Part shown: piece after piece, positions 4,964 through 8,383 of the stretch | Position numbering within the stretch: position 1 is the stretch's first letter | Layout: each line of letters opens with the position of its first letter | Origin: Desulfotomaculum sp. | GTDB taxonomy: Bacteria > Bacillota > Desulfotomaculia > Desulfotomaculales > Nap2-2B | NCBI GenBank assembly: GCA_003485325.1 | Contig: DMZI01000054.1 | Coordinates: 1 to 8,383, forward strand | Direction: 5' to 3' | Length of the DNA stretch: 8,383 nt | The notes under the pieces: generated by a model | The model's input: the letters and a program-made list of their open reading frames with translations, nothing else | Databases searched by the model: none | What the model was told of the DNA's origin: nothing | Translations under genes and position numbers: made by a program

Positions 4964-5497
4964 ATTTTCCCGCATTCAACCGGCCAAAGAACAATTGCAA
5001 CCGGGGAATTCGAACAGACATACAGGTCCCATTACGGCGCAGTCCGGGGAAGGGCTTCCTATATCCTGGGGGATTATTCCCAGGCGGCGGATGATCTGGC
5101 GCAGGAAACCTTTCTCAGGCTATACCAGACTCCCCCGGCGGGGGAAAAGAAGCTTTTGAACTGGCTGACTACCGTGGTTACAAATCTGGCCTACAACCAC
5201 CTGCGCGGTGAACGGAACAGGTCCAGAAGGGAAACCGCTCTTTACTTCAAGGAATCAGTTGAGAAGCCTCTTTCCGCCGAGGAAACATTCCTTGCTCAAG
5301 AGGAAGTCCGCCTTGTGGACGGAGTACTGTTAAAGCTGCCGTCGCTTGACAGGACCTGCCTGCTGTTAAAGTATGCGGGCGCAGACTACCGTGAAATCGC
5401 AGCCAAAACAGGAATTAAACCCGGTTCCGTTGGTTCTGTGCTGGCCAGGGCAAGGGACAAATTCAAAAGAGAATATGAGCTTTCTAAGAAGGGTTGA
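4964..5497 (+). CDS. ECF RNA polymerase sigma factor (RpoE/sigma-70 family), probable AUU start
   Basis: The frame encodes sigma region 2 from about residue 16 (FEQTYRSHYGAVRGRA, then DDLAQETFLRLY at 43-54, the core-binding helix) and region 4 at about 128-171 (LDRTCLLLKYAGADYREIAA and GIKPGSVGSVLARARDKFKREY, the -35-binding helix-turn-helix). Regions 1 and 3 are absent, as in extracytoplasmic-function sigmas. It should direct polymerase to stress or envelope promoters. The frame is open from 4883, yet no ATG, GTG or TTG occurs before TTG at 5156, which would remove most of region 2. AGGGGG (4951-4956) points 7 nt downstream to ATT at 4964, giving a 177-residue protein with normal N-terminal length; ATC 4961 and ATT 4958 are less well spaced. 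Either this is a rare AUU start or the start has mutated. The anti-sigma gene begins 2 bp after its stop. Confidence 0.85.
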   Translation: MFPHSTGQRTIATGEFEQTYRSHYGAVRGRASYILGDYSQAADDLAQETFLRLYQTPPAGEKKLLNWLTTVVTNLAYNHLRGERNRSRRETALYFKESVEKPLSAEETFLAQEEVRLVDGVLLKLPSLDRTCLLLKYAGADYREIAAKTGIKPGSVGSVLARARDKFKREYELSKKG

Positions 5498-5499
5498 AG

Positions 5500-6597
5500 A
5501 TGTGTTATAAAGAAGGGGTCCTCCAAAGTTACCTGGATGGTGAACTACCATCCTTTCAGGCCAATGAGATAAGAAACCACCTTGAGGCATGCCCGGCCTG
5601 CCGTGCAGAACTGATCAGGCTGCAGGAAACCGGCGATTTTGTCAACCAGAAGTTAAAAGCCGGCGCAGTTGAAATAAGTTTGAGCACGGGCGCCGTTAAA
5701 GAAAAAATGAAACAGAAAGGAGCTGCTGGTGTGTTCAGCAAATATAGAAAACAATTTGCCGCATGTTTTATTATTGCTGCTTTTGCTGCAGCATTCAGTT
5801 TCAGTTCGGTACGCGTTCTTGCCGGAAACCTGCTCAACATTTTCCGGGTAGAAAGAATTCAGACTATTAATATCAGTTCCCAGGATTTTGCCCAACTTGA
5901 CAAAGCGATCCGCACGGGGGCAGGTCAGGTAGACATCAATAATCTGGGCAAATTCGAAGTTACAGGAAAACAAGAAACAATTGCATCCATCTCCTTAAAC
6001 AAAGCGCAGGAGGCTGTTGATTTTCCCATCAGGCTTCCCGGTAATCCGCCGGATGGCATAAAACCCTCGCTTTCCCTTAATACGGGTGCAAAGCTGTGCA
6101 TAACGCCGGATACGGATCAAGTCAACCAGCTGCTAAAGGAGTTGGGTAGCACAAAATTAATGCCGGAAGGGCTAGATGGACGTAAATTTGAAATTGACAT
6201 ACCCACTATTGTGACTGCACAATATTCGGCGGAAAACTATAAACTGATGATCTCGCAGGGACGAAGCCCTGAACTGAGAGCTCCCGAAGGGGTCGACGTG
6301 GAAGCAATCAGGGAAGCGCTGCTCGCCATCCCCGTCCTGCCTGAAAGCCTGCGCTCACAACTGGAGGCAATCAAAGACTGGCAGCATACCGTGCCCGTTC
6401 CCAACATTGAGGGCACTGCAACGGAAGTAACAATAAACGGAAACAGCGGGGTTTTCATAAAGCCTTCAGATACACTTGGCAATGGGGAAAGCAAAGACTC
6501 AGCCCTGATCTGGAAGGACGGCGGGATTATTTACTGCATCGCCGGGGATAGGCTTGAACTTAACCAGGCAGTCATCCTGGCTGAACAGATGAGGTAG
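5500..6597 (+). CDS. Membrane-anchored zinc-type anti-sigma factor
   Basis: The 365-residue protein starts with an anti-sigma zinc-finger domain: C2, then SYLDGEL (10-16) and HLEACPAC (27-34), the HX3CX2C motif of ZAS/zf-HC2 anti-sigma factors that hold ECF sigmas inactive in the cytoplasm. A membrane helix follows at about 86-104 (AACFIIAAFAAAFSF), then roughly 260 residues outside the membrane. The C-terminal end (LIWKDGGIIYCIAG, then LAEQMR) resembles the DUF4367 type of sensory or lipoprotein-like domain seen on such anti-sigmas. ATG 5500 is preferred: GAAGGG (5488-5493) lies 6 nt before it, whereas the in-frame TTG at 5494 abuts the ribosome site. The gene sits 2 bp after the sigma stop and 1 bp before the ABC ATPase, so it is almost surely the partner of this sigma. 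The signal that releases the sigma is unknown. Confidence 0.9.
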   Translation: MCYKEGVLQSYLDGELPSFQANEIRNHLEACPACRAELIRLQETGDFVNQKLKAGAVEISLSTGAVKEKMKQKGAAGVFSKYRKQFAACFIIAAFAAAFSFSSVRVLAGNLLNIFRVERIQTINISSQDFAQLDKAIRTGAGQVDINNLGKFEVTGKQETIASISLNKAQEAVDFPIRLPGNPPDGIKPSLSLNTGAKLCITPDTDQVNQLLKELGSTKLMPEGLDGRKFEIDIPTIVTAQYSAENYKLMISQGRSPELRAPEGVDVEAIREALLAIPVLPESLRSQLEAIKDWQHTVPVPNIEGTATEVTINGNSGVFIKPSDTLGNGESKDSALIWKDGGIIYCIAGDRLELNQAVILAEQMR

Positions 6598-6598
6598 C

Positions 6599-7519
6599 AT
6601 GGAAGAAGCAATTGTTACTGACGGCCTGACCAAATATTATAACTCAAAAGTTGGCTGTGAACAGATTTGCCTCTCGGTAAACGGTGGGCAAATCTATGGA
6701 TTTCTGGGACCGAACGGCGCCGGGAAAAGCACTTTCGTAAAAATGCTGGTCGGCCTTTTATTTCCCACTTCCGGAAAGGCCTGGCTGTTCGGCAAGCCCT
6801 TAGGCAACCTTGCCGTAAAGAAAAAGATTGGCTTTTTGCCGGAAAACTTTCATTACCAGGACTGGCTTACCGGCCTGGAGGTCCTCAACCTCCATTCTTC
6901 TTTGGGCCGCCTTGACCGTTCGGCAAGGCATTCGAGAATCGCCCGGGTCCTGGAATTTACAGGCATGACAGGCAGGGAAAGACAGCGGGTCCGCACTTAC
7001 AGCAAGGGCATGCAGCAGCGTCTCGGCCTGGCCTGCGCCCTGCTCACCGATCCCGATCTTCTCTTCCTGGACGAGCCTACGTCGGCGCTTGATCCACTGG
7101 GCCGCAAAGAAGTCAGGGAAATCATCCTGGAACTGAAGCAGAAAGGGAAAACAGTTTTTTTAAACAGCCACCTGCTGAGCGAAGTGGAAATGATCTGCGA
7201 CAGAGTGGCCATAATCAGCAAAGGAAGGATCATTGAAGAAGGACCGCTTGATCTTTTGACCGGCAGGACAGTCGAAGTGGGAGTGGAAATCAGCGGGCGT
7301 ACTCCTGATCTGGATGCGGCGCTGGAAGAAGCTTCTTTCTCAATTACCTGGTCAGGGGAGAGAGGAAAGGTGCTTTTGAGCAATAAGGAAGACAGGGCGC
7401 GCCTGGCTGAAGTAATCGTCAAAAACGGCGGAAAGCTGTATGAGCTTGTTGGGCGCCAAAATTCCCTGGAAGATCTTTTTGTCAACCTGGTCCAGGAAGG
7501 GAGAGAAAAGGATTGCTGA
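6599..7519 (+). CDS. ABC transporter ATP-binding protein (ABC-2/CcmA type)
   Basis: This 306-residue ATPase has all nucleotide-binding motifs: Walker A GPNGAGKS (37-44), signature YSKGMQQR (134-141), Walker B LLFLDEP (154-160), D-loop SALD (162-165) and switch His191 in NSHLL. The usual Q-loop glutamine is replaced by PEN (81-83), typical of the CcmA/DrrA-like class paired with ABC-2 permeases. A C-terminal extension of about 80 residues (VEVGVEISG onward, ending SLEDLFVNLV) is the normal accessory domain of this class. ATG follows the anti-sigma stop by 1 bp, with GAGG 4 nt before it, indicating coupled translation. It drives export or membrane remodelling with the permease encoded next. Substrate is not predictable; lantibiotic-, lipid- or sugar-type exporters share this form. 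Confidence 0.95.
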   Translation: MEEAIVTDGLTKYYNSKVGCEQICLSVNGGQIYGFLGPNGAGKSTFVKMLVGLLFPTSGKAWLFGKPLGNLAVKKKIGFLPENFHYQDWLTGLEVLNLHSSLGRLDRSARHSRIARVLEFTGMTGRERQRVRTYSKGMQQRLGLACALLTDPDLLFLDEPTSALDPLGRKEVREIILELKQKGKTVFLNSHLLSEVEMICDRVAIISKGRIIEEGPLDLLTGRTVEVGVEISGRTPDLDAALEEASFSITWSGERGKVLLSNKEDRARLAEVIVKNGGKLYELVGRQNSLEDLFVNLVQEGREKDC

Positions 7520-8358
7520 CCGTAGCCGTCTTAACCTGGCGTGAAGTCCTGCGGCGCAAATTGTTGGCCGCAGCCATCCTGCTGACCATTCTTTTTTTGG
7601 GTCTTTATGGTCTGGGGTTGTACTATGCGAACAAAGAAACGCTTGCCAATGCCAGTTCCCTGACACAACTGCAAAGCAAGGTCCTCATCAGCCAGCTTGT
7701 CTCTGTCGGCATTTATTTCGGCAGCTTTATAGTGTCTTTGCTAGCTGTTTTTTCCTCCGCTGGAACGGTCTCGTCTGAAATAGAGGGAGGCACTGTATGT
7801 GCTATGCTGGCCAGGCCGATTAAAAGAGTGGATTTTATTCTTGGCAAACTGCTCGGGCACGGCTGCCTGCTGGTTTTGTTCGCCGCAGTCTTCCTGACCG
7901 CTCTTTCTGCAATTGTTTATTTCGTAACAGGTTTTATGGTCAACGGTATCTACCCCGCCCTCGGCCTTTTCTGCCTGCAGCCGCTGGTCCTGCTCAGTGT
8001 GGCCACCCTCGGCTCAGTCCTTTTCCCTACCCTGGCCAACGGGATTATTGTATTTACGATTTATGCTATGTCTATTGTAGGTGGGATGGTTGAACAGTTC
8101 GGCTGGCTAATCGGAAGCATGAAGATGGTCAGAATAGGAATTGTTTCCAGCTTGATTATGCCTGCAGACGCGCTTTACCGCAAGATAGTCCATATCCTTC
8201 TGTCTTTTTCCGGCGGGTCCTCCCTGTCTTTTACCCAGATGGGCCCTTTCGGCTGCATGTCCGAACCAAGCGCACAGATGCTTGTTTACACGGTCCTGTA
8301 TATTATAGCCGCCATAATCCTGGCCGCCTGCCTTTTCCGAAAAAAGGACATACCTTAA
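7513..8358 (+). CDS. ABC-2 family transporter permease
   Basis: A 281-residue hydrophobic protein with about six membrane helices (approximately 17-38, 60-82, 114-138, 146-170, 173-200 and 257-275). After helix 2 comes the cytoplasmic coupling segment SSEIEGGTVCAMLARPIKR (88-105) leading to DFILGKLLG, characteristic of ABC-2 type permeases that dimerise and dock on the ATPase. A larger extracytoplasmic loop lies around 205-255. The TTG start at 7513 overlaps the ATPase gene by 7 bp, and AAGGGAG (7497-7503) lies 9 nt upstream, so translation is coupled. Together with the ATPase it completes a two-gene exporter under control of the sigma/anti-sigma pair. No further operon gene can be seen before the window ends. 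Confidence 0.92.
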   Translation: MLTVAVLTWREVLRRKLLAAAILLTILFLGLYGLGLYYANKETLANASSLTQLQSKVLISQLVSVGIYFGSFIVSLLAVFSSAGTVSSEIEGGTVCAMLARPIKRVDFILGKLLGHGCLLVLFAAVFLTALSAIVYFVTGFMVNGIYPALGLFCLQPLVLLSVATLGSVLFPTLANGIIVFTIYAMSIVGGMVEQFGWLIGSMKMVRIGIVSSLIMPADALYRKIVHILLSFSGGSSLSFTQMGPFGCMSEPSAQMLVYTVLYIIAAIILAACLFRKKDIP

Positions 8359-8360
8359 AT

Positions 8361-8383
8361 ACAGGGGGACGGTTCTTGAAGGG
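8361..8383. repeat. Possible edge of a dispersed GGGGACGGTTCT-type repeat
   Basis: Directly after the permease stop comes ACAGGGGGACGGTTCTTG. From memory, GGGGACGGTTCT is a recurrent edge of short dispersed elements mobilised by REP/IS200-like Y1 transposases in Firmicutes and Deltaproteobacteria. Only 23 bases are visible, with no partner inverted copy in the window, so this is a recognition call, not a proof. Confidence 0.35.

Noticed and set aside
5156..5497. TTG start giving a 113-residue sigma factor
   Set aside because: It would delete most of region 2, including DDLAQETFLRLY, which is encoded in the same open frame upstream; no ribosome site precedes it.
6997..7485. Long minus-strand frame opposite the ABC ATPase
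   Set aside because: It is a shadow of the ATPase gene, rich in Ser/Arg from reversed codons, with no ribosome site or family match.

Overview
The window looks like chromosomal DNA of a Gram-positive, probably anaerobic, Firmicute of the Peptococcaceae/Desulfotomaculum-Pelotomaculum kind. This is inferred from the strong purine-rich ribosome sites (GGAGG, AAGGAGG), several near-consensus sigma-A promoters with 17-bp spacers, and the gene families: an acetyl-CoA hydrolase/transferase fused to a GNAT domain, a flavoredoxin-like flavin reductase, a 2TM-domain protein, and an ECF sigma/anti-sigma/ABC-2 operon. I cannot name the species.

Layout. Positions 1-1863 (minus) hold the N-terminal 621 codons of a CoA-transferase/GNAT fusion that runs off the left edge; it has its own sigma-A promoter. 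Divergent from it, 2081-2644 (plus) is an FMN-dependent flavin reductase, followed by the N-terminal remnant of a CrtI-like FAD oxidoreductase (2726-3187). That remnant has lost its start codon (ACG after a perfect AAGGAGG) and its C-terminal two thirds. Positions 3306-3718 contain what I regard as the most interesting item: a consensus sigma-A promoter, about 378 nt of non-coding DNA rich in self-complementary segments, and a strong intrinsic terminator. Together they make an apparently free-standing structured RNA gene that I cannot assign to a known class. It converges on a flavodoxin-fold NAD(P)H oxidoreductase gene (3722-4309, minus). Upstream of that lies a broken 2TM-domain gene (4403-4683, minus) with one nonsense codon and one frameshift.

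From 4924 to the right edge runs one plus-strand operon: an extended -10 promoter, an ECF sigma factor whose only sensibly placed start is AUU, a zinc-type membrane anti-sigma factor, an ABC ATPase and its ABC-2 permease. The genes are spaced 2 bp, 1 bp and -7 bp apart. The likely logic is that an envelope signal releases the sigma factor from the membrane anti-sigma, and the sigma factor then raises expression of a two-component exporter; the substrate and signal are not visible. The last 23 bases resemble the edge of a dispersed repeat.

A striking common thread is decay or oddity at gene starts: ACG at 2726, AUU at 4964, and nonsense plus frameshift at 4403-4683. The region is therefore either partly degenerating or, less likely, affected by sequence errors. 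All motif, promoter and pairing calls were made by eye; no alignment or folding program was run.
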